From JBBSOK01 sp965219125 (GTDB lineage: Bacteria; Bacteroidota; Bacteroidia; Flavobacteriales; Flavobacteriaceae): a stretch of 64,000 nucleotides of DNA. Both the position numbers and the translations under genes were made by a program. The stretch is taken from positions 620,001-684,000 of the forward strand of contig CBDCMO010000002.1 in NCBI GenBank assembly GCA_965219125.1, read 5' to 3'. Position 1 is the stretch's first letter. The number at the start of each line of letters is the position of its first letter. The notes beneath the pieces were generated by a model, which made no database searches, was not told the origin of the DNA, and saw only the letters and a program-made list of their open reading frames with translations. Shown here one piece after another: positions 1 through 8,656 of this stretch.

Positions 1-4
1 GATA

Positions 5-673
5 ATGACCTATATCCTACTCTTTTTGGCAGTTGCAATAGGTTACATAATCGCATTGGGATTAAAAACCAAAGAGCTTAACCAAATGTCAATTTTACTG
101 GCATTTAGCGGTGCTTTTCTACTTTCAATCACCGTTTTCGAATTGTTGCCAAATGTTTTCAGTAGTTCTGAACAAAATATTGGTATATATATAATGAGTG
201 GGATTTTGCTGCAAATATGCCTTGAATTTTTCTCAAAAGGCGCCGAGCACGGCCACGTTCACATACATTCCAAAACCAAAAGTTTTCCTTGGTTGCTGTT
301 TTGCAGTCTATCAATACACGCATTTTTGGAAGGTTTTCCAATCTCAGATAGTCACGATTTGTTGTGGGGAATTATAGTGCATAAAATTCCGGTTGCCATT
401 ATTCTTAGCTTCTTTTTTATAAAAGCAAATTATTCCAAAACCGTGAGCCTCAGTTTTCTTTTGCTTTTCGCATTAATGACGCCTTTGGGCAATCTTTTGG
501 CAACCACAAATAGCTTTGCACAAACCTATCATATACAAATTACGGCGGTTGTTATTGGTATTTTGTTGCACGTTTCAACCACCATATTGTTTGAAAGCAG
601 CAAAAACCATAAATTTAATTTGGTAAAATTGATTACCATTATCGGTGGAATTGTGTTGGCTTATTTTCTGTAA
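5..673 (+). CDS. ZIP-family divalent metal transporter
   Basis: The 222-residue product is strongly hydrophobic, with about seven or eight membrane segments, and fits the ZIP (zinc/iron permease) family in size. A central His-rich stretch (HGHVHIH, about residues 83-89) lies in the variable cytoplasmic loop. It is followed by the family signature region with HAFLEGF (about 106-112) and HKIPVA (about 127-132), whose His and Glu residues form the metal site in known ZIP proteins. A late HVSTTILFE segment matches another conserved helix. It probably brings zinc, iron or manganese into the cytoplasm. Only four bases precede the start, so a slightly earlier start cannot be excluded. It converges on the thioesterase gene with a 5-base gap. 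Substrate is not predictable. Confidence 0.85.
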   Translation: MTYILLFLAVAIGYIIALGLKTKELNQMSILLAFSGAFLLSITVFELLPNVFSSSEQNIGIYIMSGILLQICLEFFSKGAEHGHVHIHSKTKSFPWLLFCSLSIHAFLEGFPISDSHDLLWGIIVHKIPVAIILSFFFIKANYSKTVSLSFLLLFALMTPLGNLLATTNSFAQTYHIQITAVVIGILLHVSTTILFESSKNHKFNLVKLITIIGGIVLAYFL

Positions 674-678
674 AAAAT

Positions 679-1077
679 TTAATCGGTTCTACTATCAATT
701 CTATCTTTTACATATTCAACCTGCGTTTTATTGTGGCGCTTTGGATTTCCATTTTCATCCAAACCAACCATTATAATTGTTTCAATAGTTATAATAGTTT
801 CGCGTGTCATTTTATTTCGAACTTCGCAAGCCAAGGTTATTGAGGTTGCTCCAAATTTTACAACTTCAAGCCCAATTTCAATAATATCACCTTTTTTAGC
901 CGAGCTTTTAAAATTAATCTCGCTCATAAATTTAGTAACCGTTCGCTGGTTTTCAAGTTGAATAATTGCATATAATGCCGCTTCTTCATCTATCCATTGC
1001 AGCAATCTGCCACCAAATAGTGTGTCGTTTGGATTAAGGTCTTCGGGTTTAATCCATTTTCGGGTGTGGAAATTCAT
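679..1077 (-). CDS. Acyl-CoA thioesterase, hotdog fold (YciA/BFIT type)
   Basis: The 132-residue protein is a single hotdog domain, the usual size for small bacterial acyl-CoA thioesterases. The N-terminal motif (NPNDTLFGGRLLQWIDEEAA, about residues 16-35) is the family helix region with the catalytic acidic residue in LQWIDE. A later stretch (VTKFMSEINFKSSAKKGDII) matches the strand that lines the acyl pocket. It probably hydrolyses short or medium acyl-CoA to free acid and CoA in the cytoplasm. The gene is monocistronic and diverges from the secreted-protein gene at 1210. The exact chain-length preference is unknown. Confidence 0.85.
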   Translation of the reverse strand: MNFHTRKWIKPEDLNPNDTLFGGRLLQWIDEEAALYAIIQLENQRTVTKFMSEINFKSSAKKGDIIEIGLEVVKFGATSITLACEVRNKMTRETIITIETIIMVGLDENGNPKRHNKTQVEYVKDRIDSRTD

Positions 1078-1127
1078 AGGGAATATTTGATGTAAAGATA
1101 CTTGGCATAGAATTTAAAGGCACAAAA

Positions 1128-1176
1128 TTTGTTATGTTTCGTGTAACAAAATATAATTTGTAAAGTCTTATCTTTA
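1128..1176 (+). promoter_or_regulatory. Candidate promoter and operator for the gene at 1210
   Basis: The 132-bp divergent gap holds an inverted repeat, TTTGTTA at 1128-1134 and TAACAAA at 1144-1150, separated by 9 bases. At 1169-1176 lies TATCTTTA, seven of eight matches to the Bacteroidota -7 element TAnnTTTG, 33 bases before the start codon at 1210. No convincing -33 element sits at the right spacing, so the assignment is tentative. Confidence 0.3.
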
Positions 1177-1209
1177 CGTAAACTAAAAAATCTTAAAAAA
1201 CACAATCCG

Positions 1210-1941
1210 ATGAAAATAGTAAAATTCTTATTTATTGCTGCTTTTTTGGTAGCACTTTCTCCAGTAAAAGCGCAGACAGCAGATGAAGTTATTGCGAAAT
1301 ACTTCGAAAAAACTGGCGGTATGGATGCTTGGAGTAAATTACAAGGTGTAAAAATTTCTGGCTCTGTAAATGCACAAGGAATGGATATTCCAGTAGATGT
1401 TTATCAAATGAAAGACGGAAAGCAATTGGTAAAAATAAATATCCAAGGTCAAGAAATGACACAAGTAGCTTTTGATGGCGAAAATATGTGGACTACCAAT
1501 TTTATGACAATGCAGCCAGAAAAAAGTGATGCAGAGACTACCGAAAACATGAAATTGCAAACAAAAGATTTTCCTTCACCGTTCTTGAATTATAAAGAAA
1601 AAGGTTTCACTGCTGAAATGATGGGCAAAGAAACAATGGAAGGAACGGAAGTTTTCAAAGTAAAACTAACCCAAAAACCACTTATGGTAGATGGTGTTGA
1701 AACTCCAAATATTTCATATTATTATTTTGACAGCACGAACTTTGTGCCAATTGCAACTGAGGCAGAAATACCTTCTGGCCCAATGAAAGGACAAATGAGT
1801 AAAAGCACAATGAGCGATTATCAAGAAGTTGATGGGCTATATTTTCCTTTTGATATGGGAATTCAAGGTCAAAATCTTGTTGTAAAAGAAATTACCTTAA
1901 ATCCAGAAATAGACGCAAAAATGTTTGTATTTCCTGAATAA
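1210..1941 (+). CDS. Secreted LolA/LppX-like outer-membrane lipoprotein-sorting family protein
   Basis: The 243-residue protein starts with a clear Sec signal peptide (residues 1-21, cleavage after PVKA). The mature part begins with the pattern DEVIAKYFEKTGGMDAW typical of the large Bacteroidota family annotated as outer membrane lipoprotein-sorting protein, related to LolA/LolB and LppX beta folds. These proteins are thought to bind acyl chains in the periplasm. No Cys lipobox follows the signal, so it is a soluble periplasmic protein rather than a lipoprotein. A strong terminator follows immediately, so it is a single-gene unit. The specific ligand is unknown. Confidence 0.7.
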   Translation: MKIVKFLFIAAFLVALSPVKAQTADEVIAKYFEKTGGMDAWSKLQGVKISGSVNAQGMDIPVDVYQMKDGKQLVKINIQGQEMTQVAFDGENMWTTNFMTMQPEKSDAETTENMKLQTKDFPSPFLNYKEKGFTAEMMGKETMEGTEVFKVKLTQKPLMVDGVETPNISYYYFDSTNFVPIATEAEIPSGPMKGQMSKSTMSDYQEVDGLYFPFDMGIQGQNLVVKEITLNPEIDAKMFVFPE

Positions 1942-1962
1942 TTCTTTCAAATTTAAAAAATC

Positions 1963-1992
1963 AAAATCCCCGGCCAAAATCGGGGATTTTTT
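1963..1992 (+). terminator. Rho-independent terminator after the LolA-like gene
   Basis: A 10-bp perfect stem (AAAATCCCCG at 1963-1972, CGGGGATTTT at 1981-1990) with an 8-base loop runs into a T run. It lies 21 bases after the stop codon at 1941. Confidence 0.9.
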
Positions 1993-2031
1993 GTAACTAC
2001 TTTTTAGTAATACATTTAAAACTAACCAAAT

Positions 2032-5000
2032 ATGAAAAATCTGTATTCAATCTTTATTAGTTTATTAGTACTAATTACAACCAATTCCTTTTCACAAGAA
2101 AGTACAGCCTTAAAGGGCAAAGAACTTTTTGGAGATATGAAGGCGCGGCATATTGGCCCCGCTTTAATGAGCGGCCGTGTAAACGATATTGAAGTTCACC
2201 CAACAAACGCTCGTATAGTTTACGTTGGCGCAGCAGGCGGTGGCGTTTGGAAAAGTAACGATGGCGCCGCAACCTTCACCCCTATATTTGATGAACATGC
2301 ACAATCTATTGGAGTAGTAAAAATCGATCCTAAAAATCCAGATCAAGTTATTTGGGTTGGCACCGGCGAAACTTGGACTCGGAATTCAGTTTCGATTGGT
2401 GACGGATTATATAAATCTGTGGACGGCGGTAACAATTGGAAAAAAATGGGTCTCGAGAATAGTGAACGGATATCTTCAATAGCTATTAACCCAAATAATT
2501 CTGACGAAGTTTATGTTGGTGTTCTTGGCGCATTGTGGAGCGATAGTGAAGACAGAGGAATCTATAAAACTATGGACGGCGGGAAAACTTGGAACAAAAT
2601 ATTATATGTTGGCCCTTCAACAGGCGCATCAGAAGTTATTATGGATTCTAAAAATCCGAATACGCTTTATGCTTCAATGTGGGAATTTAGACGTACAGCT
2701 TGGGGTTTTAATTCGGGCGGTGAAAATAGCGCAATATACAAAAGTGTTGATGCAGGAAAAACGTGGAATAAAATTCAAAGCAATTTACCGAAAGGAAAAT
2801 TAGGTAGAATTGGACTTGCATTAGCACCAAGCGACAGTAATTTATTATATGCTGTAATAGAAACTGGAGAAAAAAATACAAACGGCTTATGGAAAAGTAA
2901 AGACGCAGGCCAAACTTGGGAGCATTTAAATAGTGATTTCGGTTTAACAGTAAGACCATTTTATTTTTCAAGAATAACGATAGATCCTAAAAATCCAGAG
3001 ATTATTTTAAAAGGTGGTTTATCGGGTTCCATAAGCAGAGATGGCGGGAAAACTTTCAAAAATCTTGGTAATATGCACAGCGATATCCACGATTTGGTTT
3101 TCGATATAAATAATAGCGATGCAGTATATACTGCAACAGACGGCGGAGTTTACAGATCTTGGAATGGTGGTACAACCTTTGAAATTGTTGAAGATTTACC
3201 AATATCCCAATTTTACCAACTAAGTGTAGATGATGCTGAACCTTATAATGTTTACGGAGGTTTACAAGATAACGGAAGTTGGTACGGACCATCTTCTGCG
3301 CCAGGCGGCGTGCAAGCTAGAGATTGGAATAGTGTTGGCTATGGCGATGGTTTTAGGGTTTTAAAACACCCAACAAAAAATATTGTTTATTCTGAAATGC
3401 AAGGCGCCGAAAATGTTTGGCGTTACGATGTAGATAAAAATAGAACCAAAACAATTCAACCTTTAAGGCGAAAGGACGATCCAAAACTTCGTTTTAATTG
3501 GAACGCACCAATGGCAATAAGCAATCACAAGCCAGATAGGTTTTATATGGGAAGTCAATTTCTTCATAAAAGTGAAGATATGGGCGATAGTTGGACAATC
3601 ATTTCACCAGACTTAACGACCAATAATAAAGCAAAGCAAGATCAATCTGCTTCCGGCGGACTTTCAGTAGATAATAGTGGTGCAGAAAACCATACCACAA
3701 TTTTTACAATTGCAGAATCGCCACTAAATGAAAATGTAATTTGGGTTGGTACAGATGATGGTAACGTACAGATAACAAAAGACGGCGGTAAAAATTGGAC
3801 AAACGTTACTTCGAATTTAGTCGGCATCCCAAAAAATACGTGGGTTTATCATATTGAAGCAAGCAGTTTTGCTGAAGGCACCGCGTATGCAGTTTTTGAA
3901 GGCCATACAACTGGAGATATGAAACCATATGCGCTAAAAACCACAGATTTTGGTAAAACTTGGAAATCGATAATATCCGATGATATTGATAAGCGTGCAT
4001 TTGTTAGAAATATCCAAGAGGATTATGAAAATGAAGATTTACTTTTCTTAGGAACTGAATTCGGATTATATGTAACAATAGATGGTGGTAAAAACTGGTC
4101 ATTCTTCACCAATAATATGCCGCCGGTTGCAGTACATTATATTGAAATGCAAAAGAAAACAAACGATTTGGTAATGGCAACACACGGTCGTGGCGTTATT
4201 ATAATCGATGATATTAGTCCGCTTAGAGAGCTTACGAAAGATGTTTTAAATGAAGAACTACATTTTTTCAACACCCAACCTTTTACGATGGTTGAAGATA
4301 GTGGCTTTAGCGGAAGTTTTGGTGGAGAGACACAATTTGTGGGAGATAACAAAAATACAGCAGCGAGAATTGCTTATTACTTGAAGGACAGACATACTTT
4401 TGGGAAGATGACAATGGAAATTCAAGATATGGATGGCAATAAAATAACCTCACTTTCCCCAGGAAAATCGAAAGGTATAAATGTTGTTTATTGGAATTTC
4501 AACAAACAAGTTCCAGCAATGGCCGAAGGCAAAACAATTAGTAACGCTGGTTTTACATCGCCAAGAGTTGCTGCTGGAAAATATAAAATTGTAATCACAA
4601 AAGGGAAAAATGTATTTGAAAAAGTTATTGAAGTTAAGTATGATGACAAATCTCTAACAACAATTGCTGAAAGAAATGAACAAGAACAATATACTTCAAA
4701 AATGTTCAATATGGTTGAAGATTTGGCTTACAGGGTTTACGTAATTAACGAGTATATAAAAAGTACTGGAAAAATAATTGAGAAAGAACCAAAAGCCAAT
4801 AAAACGGTTACACAATTTAATGCAGACTTAATTAAGTTGAAAGAAGAATTGGTTGTTACAACTGGAGATAATTACGTTGCAACGGCAGAGCCACAATTAA
4901 GGGAAAAAATGGGCGATCTGTACGCAGCAATAGCTGGCAATTATGGAGCCGTTACCGGAAATGCTAAAGAGAATATTACCTTAATTGAAACTCAAACAGC

Positions 5001-5127
5001 CAAAGCAAACACAAAATTTGATAACTTAATGAACAAAGAAGGTAAAAAGTACACTGATTATGTTGAAAAAAATAATCTGCCGAAAACCGAATTGAAATCA
5101 AAAGAAGAATTTTTGAAGAAAGCTTAA
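2032..5127 (+). CDS. Secreted VPS10/BNR-repeat beta-propeller protein (sortilin-like, 'glycosyl hydrolase' family)
   Basis: The 1031-residue protein has a signal peptide (residues 1-21, ending SFSQ). Most of the next 700 residues form beta-propeller blades carrying Asp-box (BNR) motifs of the form S/T-x-D-x-G-x-T/N-W: SVDGGNNW, TMDGGKTW, SVDAGKTW, SKDAGQTW, SRDGGKTF, TKDGGKNW, TTDFGKTW and TIDGGKNW. The C-terminal third has a beta-sandwich-like region (about 780-860) and a helical tail. Bacteroidota homologues of about this length are labelled VPS10-domain or glycosyl hydrolase proteins. The Asp-box is structural and does not prove sialidase activity. The protein probably acts in the periplasm or at the cell surface. 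It lacks a visible C-terminal type IX secretion domain. It is transcribed alone between two terminators. Confidence 0.8.
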   Translation: MKNLYSIFISLLVLITTNSFSQESTALKGKELFGDMKARHIGPALMSGRVNDIEVHPTNARIVYVGAAGGGVWKSNDGAATFTPIFDEHAQSIGVVKIDPKNPDQVIWVGTGETWTRNSVSIGDGLYKSVDGGNNWKKMGLENSERISSIAINPNNSDEVYVGVLGALWSDSEDRGIYKTMDGGKTWNKILYVGPSTGASEVIMDSKNPNTLYASMWEFRRTAWGFNSGGENSAIYKSVDAGKTWNKIQSNLPKGKLGRIGLALAPSDSNLLYAVIETGEKNTNGLWKSKDAGQTWEHLNSDFGLTVRPFYFSRITIDPKNPEIILKGGLSGSISRDGGKTFKNLGNMHSDIHDLVFDINNSDAVYTATDGGVYRSWNGGTTFEIVEDLPISQFYQLSVDDAEPYNVYGGLQDNGSWYGPSSAPGGVQARDWNSVGYGDGFRVLKHPTKNIVYSEMQGAENVWRYDVDKNRTKTIQPLRRKDDPKLRFNWNAPMAISNHKPDRFYMGSQFLHKSEDMGDSWTIISPDLTTNNKAKQDQSASGGLSVDNSGAENHTTIFTIAESPLNENVIWVGTDDGNVQITKDGGKNWTNVTSNLVGIPKNTWVYHIEASSFAEGTAYAVFEGHTTGDMKPYALKTTDFGKTWKSIISDDIDKRAFVRNIQEDYENEDLLFLGTEFGLYVTIDGGKNWSFFTNNMPPVAVHYIEMQKKTNDLVMATHGRGVIIIDDISPLRELTKDVLNEELHFFNTQPFTMVEDSGFSGSFGGETQFVGDNKNTAARIAYYLKDRHTFGKMTMEIQDMDGNKITSLSPGKSKGINVVYWNFNKQVPAMAEGKTISNAGFTSPRVAAGKYKIVITKGKNVFEKVIEVKYDDKSLTTIAERNEQEQYTSKMFNMVEDLAYRVYVINEYIKSTGKIIEKEPKANKTVTQFNADLIKLKEELVVTTGDNYVATAEPQLREKMGDLYAAIAGNYGAVTGNAKENITLIETQTAKANTKFDNLMNKEGKKYTDYVEKNNLPKTELKSKEEFLKKA

Positions 5128-5139
5128 TTTAAAATTTAT

Positions 5140-5187
5140 AAGCCACGAATTTCAGTTGAATAATTCAACTGAAATTCGTGGCTTTTT
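5140..5187. terminator. Bidirectional terminator between convergent genes
   Basis: A perfect 22-bp inverted repeat (5140-5161 and 5163-5184) starts AAGCCACGAATTTCAG and is flanked by A-rich sequence on the left and a T run on the right. It sits between the stop codons of the plus-strand VPS10 gene and the minus-strand dehydrogenase gene and can serve both. Confidence 0.9.
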
Positions 5188-6549
5188 TTATTTATTTATG
5201 TAAACCGTTTTTGTATTTACAAATTCAGTTATTCCATCTTCACTCAACTCTCTTCCGTATCCGCTTTGTTTAACACCACCAAATGGGAGTCTTGGATCAC
5301 TTTTTACCAATTCATTTATAAAAACGGCACCTTCATTAAATAGCGAAACCATCTTTTCGGCAGCTTCAATATTTTCTGTAAATAAACTCACACCAAGCCC
5401 AAACTTCGAATTATTGGAAAGTGATATCGCTTCTTCTTCAGTTTTAAAAGTAGTTACAGATAAAACGGGACCAAATGTTTCTTCTTTAAATAAAGACATA
5501 GCACTCGTAACGTTTGACACGACAGTTGGCTCAAAATAGGCATTCTGCCTTTTACCTCCTATTACAATTTTAGCACCAGCGTCAACCGATTTTTTAACTT
5601 GCTCCTCAAGATCCTTTGCCAAATCTTCGCGAGCTAAAACACCGATATAGGTTTCTTCAAGAATGGGATCGCCACTTTTTAATTCCCGAACTTTTTGTAC
5701 TAATTTTTCAACAAATTCGTCTGCAATTGTTTCGTCAATTATCAGTCTTTTTCCGGCGATGCAACTTTGCCCGGTATTTTGAAAACGCGCATTTAAGCAA
5801 ATTTCCAAGGTTTTTTCAATATTGCAATCTTTTAAAACCACAAGCGCATTATTGCCGCCAAGTTCTAAAACCGTCTTTTTAAAATTCTTGCCAGCTATTG
5901 AAGCTACTGAACTTCCTGCAGGTCCGCTTCCTGTTAATGTGACTGCTTTTACAAATTTGTTTTCAATTACCCGTTCCACTTTGTCGCTATTGATTAATAA
6001 AGTAGAAAAGCAGTTTTTTGGAAAACCAGCGCGTTCAAAAACCTTCTCTATATTAAGTGCGCTGCCAAAAACATTACTTGCGTGTTTTAAAACGCCAATG
6101 TTTCCAGCCATTAAGGCTGGAGCAGCAAAACGAAAAACTTGCCAAAAAGGATAATTCCAGGGCATTACAGCTAGAATAACACCCAAAGGCTCAAAACTTA
6201 CATAGCTTTTAAAGGCATCCGTTTTAATAACTTTATTTGACAATTGCTGTTCTGCATTTTCCGCATAATACTCACAAACCCAAGCACACTTTTCAACTTC
6301 TGCGATTGCTTGCGTTATGGGTTTTCCCATTTCAAGCGATATAGTTTCAGCATATTCTTTGGAATTGTTTTTTAATTCCAAAGCAGCTTTAAGCATTAAT
6401 TTTTTCCTATCAGCAAATGAAGTTTGTTTCCAGCTTTCAAATCGTGAATTGGCTGCCGACAATATCGAATCTATTTCAACATTGTTATGGCTTTTATATG
6501 TATCAAGGTTTTTTTGATTGTACGGATTAACAGAAGTTATTGTGGACAT
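5188..6549 (-). CDS. NAD(P)-dependent aldehyde dehydrogenase, succinate-semialdehyde type
   Basis: The 453-residue protein is a complete aldehyde dehydrogenase. It shows MPWNYPF (129-135) in the nucleotide-binding domain, the general-base Glu229 in LELGG, and the catalytic Cys263 in NTGQSC. The C-terminal oligomerisation part contains PFGGVKQSGYGRE. Its length and the short N-terminus fit the bacterial NAD-dependent succinate-semialdehyde dehydrogenase group (GabD/Sad-like), which oxidises semialdehydes to acids. No GABA aminotransferase lies nearby, so the physiological substrate is unproven. It is a single-gene unit with the shared terminator downstream. Confidence 0.85.
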   Translation of the reverse strand: MSTITSVNPYNQKNLDTYKSHNNVEIDSILSAANSRFESWKQTSFADRKKLMLKAALELKNNSKEYAETISLEMGKPITQAIAEVEKCAWVCEYYAENAEQQLSNKVIKTDAFKSYVSFEPLGVILAVMPWNYPFWQVFRFAAPALMAGNIGVLKHASNVFGSALNIEKVFERAGFPKNCFSTLLINSDKVERVIENKFVKAVTLTGSGPAGSSVASIAGKNFKKTVLELGGNNALVVLKDCNIEKTLEICLNARFQNTGQSCIAGKRLIIDETIADEFVEKLVQKVRELKSGDPILEETYIGVLAREDLAKDLEEQVKKSVDAGAKIVIGGKRQNAYFEPTVVSNVTSAMSLFKEETFGPVLSVTTFKTEEEAISLSNNSKFGLGVSLFTENIEAAEKMVSLFNEGAVFINELVKSDPRLPFGGVKQSGYGRELSEDGITEFVNTKTVYINK

Positions 6550-6702
6550 TGGTCTTTAAATTTCTTTTAAAATTAGAAAATGACCATCAATACTGAAAAC
6601 CGTTAACCTCACTTTAACGTATGTTTGTTAAAAAGCCGTTTATAACTTAACCCTCACAATTTCCCAATAGCCTTATCTTTTTATAAATTTAAAATAAAAA
6701 TT

Positions 6703-7116
6703 ATGGACATTAGGGATATTGAATTACTGAAACTCCGGCCAATTATTGAGTCCGCAAAAGTCACAAGTTTAATGAAAACTGAAGAAATTTTTCAGAATAA
6801 AACACTTCGACCTGTGATAAAACTTCAAAACGATTTACTTATTGAAGTATTTAAACACTATGTTTCTAAACATAAAAATGTCTTTTATTCTCTTTCAATT
6901 GAAAAGAAACTAGAATACATTGAGAGTACAATTCAGAAGGATCAGAAATTGCGAAATTCGCTGAAGGGCATTGTTATTGGGCTATTTACTATAAATGAGC
7001 ATAAAGAATACGTGCATAATTCATCCGCTTTAAATAAGCGTATGATGAATTTGGTGAAAGAAAGATTTAAAGACAATTTGTTGCAATTAGAGGTAGAAAA
7101 TCTACATTATAATTAA
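6703..7116 (+). CDS. Conserved hypothetical protein, small helical flavobacterial family
   Basis: The 137-residue protein is predicted mostly helical, has no signal peptide or membrane segment, and ends in a Lys/Asn-rich region. The central text (LRPVIKLQNDLLIEVFKHYV and LKGIVIGLFTINE) is, as far as I recall, shared by a small flavobacterial protein family that databases sometimes call 'glyoxalase'. I see none of the metal-binding pattern of true glyoxalase I folds, so I do not accept that name. Function unknown. The gene lies upstream of ompA with its own presumed promoter. Confidence 0.6.
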   Translation: MDIRDIELLKLRPIIESAKVTSLMKTEEIFQNKTLRPVIKLQNDLLIEVFKHYVSKHKNVFYSLSIEKKLEYIESTIQKDQKLRNSLKGIVIGLFTINEHKEYVHNSSALNKRMMNLVKERFKDNLLQLEVENLHYN

Positions 7117-7127
7117 ATATTAAAAAA

Positions 7128-7159
7128 TTGTTGTGAAGTCAATTATTTGATTAGATTTG
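7128..7159 (+). promoter_or_regulatory. Candidate Bacteroidota-type promoter of the OmpA gene
   Basis: TTGTTG at 7128-7133 and TAGATTTG at 7152-7159 are separated by 18 bases. The second element is an exact match to TAnnTTTG. Transcription from here would give a leader of about 115 bases before the ATG at 7279. Confidence 0.5.
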
Positions 7160-7170
7160 CCAAAAATTTG

Positions 7171-7189
7171 AGAGGCTTGAAAAGTCTCT
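7171..7189 (+). promoter_or_regulatory. Leader hairpin in the ompA 5' region
   Basis: AGAGGCTT (7171-7178) can pair with AAGTCTCT (7182-7189), with one G-U pair and a 3-base loop. It would sit near the 5' end of the predicted ompA leader, where stem-loops often stabilise messages for abundant porins. This role is inferred. Confidence 0.35.
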
Positions 7190-7278
7190 AAAGATCGTTA
7201 ATTATCTGAAAGTTTTAAATAGATCGAAACTTCAATAATTGCTAGAATAAGAATTTAAAATTACAAACCTTAATTAAG

Positions 7279-8565
7279 ATGAAAAAAACGTTACTTACAG
7301 TATTTTTATTAGGCAGCTTGTTTGCAAGTGCCCAAGAAATGACAACTACCAGTGATCAAAAAATGGAAACTAGTAGTGATTATGACCACTGGTCTATTGA
7401 ATTATCTGGTGGTGTTCACAAAGCAGGCAGAAACTTTGCTCCTGGATATTTTACTAATTCCCCAAACTTCTTTCAAGCATCTATTGGTGCTCGTTATATG
7501 TTCAATCCAAAATTTGGTATGAAATTGGATCTTGGCTACACAACTTTAGATAATGATGAAGATAGCTTACCTTTTGAAACTGATAATTACCGAGGTTCAT
7601 TGCAAGGTGTTGTAAACTTTACAAATGTTTTAGGTTTTAATGAGTGGACAAACACTTTTGGTTTGTTGTTCCACGCAGGTGCTGGTTACTCTTTCAATAA
7701 ATATAAAGCACCAAATGACATTGATGATAAAGACCAAATGCTACATTTTATTGCTGGTGTAACGCCAATGATAAAAATCTCTAACAGTATTGCTTTAACA
7801 GGTGATGCGTCTATAATTGGAAACGTAAGACAAACTGAAACTTGGGATGGAACCCAATTAAATAACGTTTCAGGCTTTGATGGTTCTATCTTCAACTTTT
7901 CTGTTGGTGTAAACTTTTACCTTGGCGGCGCAGAAAAACACGCAGATTGGTACAGCGAGCAAGATATGCAGATGGAAAAAATTTCTGAGCTAGAATCTAG
8001 ACTTGCAAAAGTTGAAACAGATATGATTGATACAGACCAAGATGGTGTAGCAGATTATTTAGATCGTGAACCAAATACGATGAGTGGTGTTACAGTTAAT
8101 ACTAAAGGTGTTGCAGTAGATAAAAACAAAAACGGAATTCCTGATGAGATTGAATCTGCATTAGATTCTCGTTATAGCAATACTTCTTCTACAACTACAG
8201 GTTCTGGTGATGGTGTTGGTGTTAGAGAATTACTTGACAAAGGTTACGTAAATGTTTATTTTGACTTTAACAGTACGAAACCAGCAAACTATTCTCTTGA
8301 TGCTATTAATTACTTAATTAAATATATGGTAGCTAATCCTTCTTCTAAAGCAGACTTAATTGGTTATGCGGATGAACTTGGAAGTGACAACTACAATAAA
8401 GATCTTTCTGAGAAAAGAGCTAAAATGGTATATGATATCTTAGTTGCTTCTGGAGTAGATGCAGGTAGATTGTCTTACCAAGGTGGTGGCGAAGATGCTT
8501 CAGTAGATAAAGGTTCTTCTCCTGCTCGTCAGTTAGTACGTAGAGTTACTTTTAAACTTAAATAA
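7279..8565 (+). CDS. OmpA-family outer-membrane protein with thrombospondin type 3-like repeats
   Basis: The 428-residue protein has a signal peptide (1-18, ASAQ). An eight-stranded-barrel-like region (about 30-210) has alternating aromatic and hydrophobic residues. A short calcium-binding linker follows, with DTDQDGVADYLDREP and DKNKNGIPDEIE (about 252-290) in the pattern of thrombospondin type 3 repeats. The C-terminal OmpA domain (about 318-428) carries the peptidoglycan-binding motif NYNKDLSEKRAKMV, with the conserved Asp and Arg. It probably anchors the outer membrane to the cell wall and is likely abundant, given the strong promoter and terminator context. Confidence 0.9.
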   Translation: MKKTLLTVFLLGSLFASAQEMTTTSDQKMETSSDYDHWSIELSGGVHKAGRNFAPGYFTNSPNFFQASIGARYMFNPKFGMKLDLGYTTLDNDEDSLPFETDNYRGSLQGVVNFTNVLGFNEWTNTFGLLFHAGAGYSFNKYKAPNDIDDKDQMLHFIAGVTPMIKISNSIALTGDASIIGNVRQTETWDGTQLNNVSGFDGSIFNFSVGVNFYLGGAEKHADWYSEQDMQMEKISELESRLAKVETDMIDTDQDGVADYLDREPNTMSGVTVNTKGVAVDKNKNGIPDEIESALDSRYSNTSSTTTGSGDGVGVRELLDKGYVNVYFDFNSTKPANYSLDAINYLIKYMVANPSSKADLIGYADELGSDNYNKDLSEKRAKMVYDILVASGVDAGRLSYQGGGEDASVDKGSSPARQLVRRVTFKLK

Positions 8566-8594
8566 TAAGTTTAATAATAAATTACAATAATTTA

Positions 8595-8629
8595 AAAAGC
8601 GCCTCTAGAAAATTTCTAGTGGCGCTTTT
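8595..8629 (+). terminator. Rho-independent terminator after ompA
   Basis: AAAAGCGCC pairs with GGCGCTTTT around an inner CTAGAAA/TTTCTAG stem, with one T-T mismatch between them. The downstream side ends in a T run. It lies 30 bases after the OmpA stop codon. Confidence 0.85.
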
Positions 8630-8656
8630 ATTTTGATATTATTTTAAATCTCAAAT

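Noticed and set aside
2513..4709. Many short open frames on both strands inside the VPS10-type gene
   Set aside because: They overlap a complete 1031-residue protein with signal peptide and repeated Asp-box motifs; their translations are low-complexity and have no start signals.
6703..7116. Glyoxalase
   Set aside because: Small relatives may carry this name in databases, but I see no metal-binding pattern of the glyoxalase fold.
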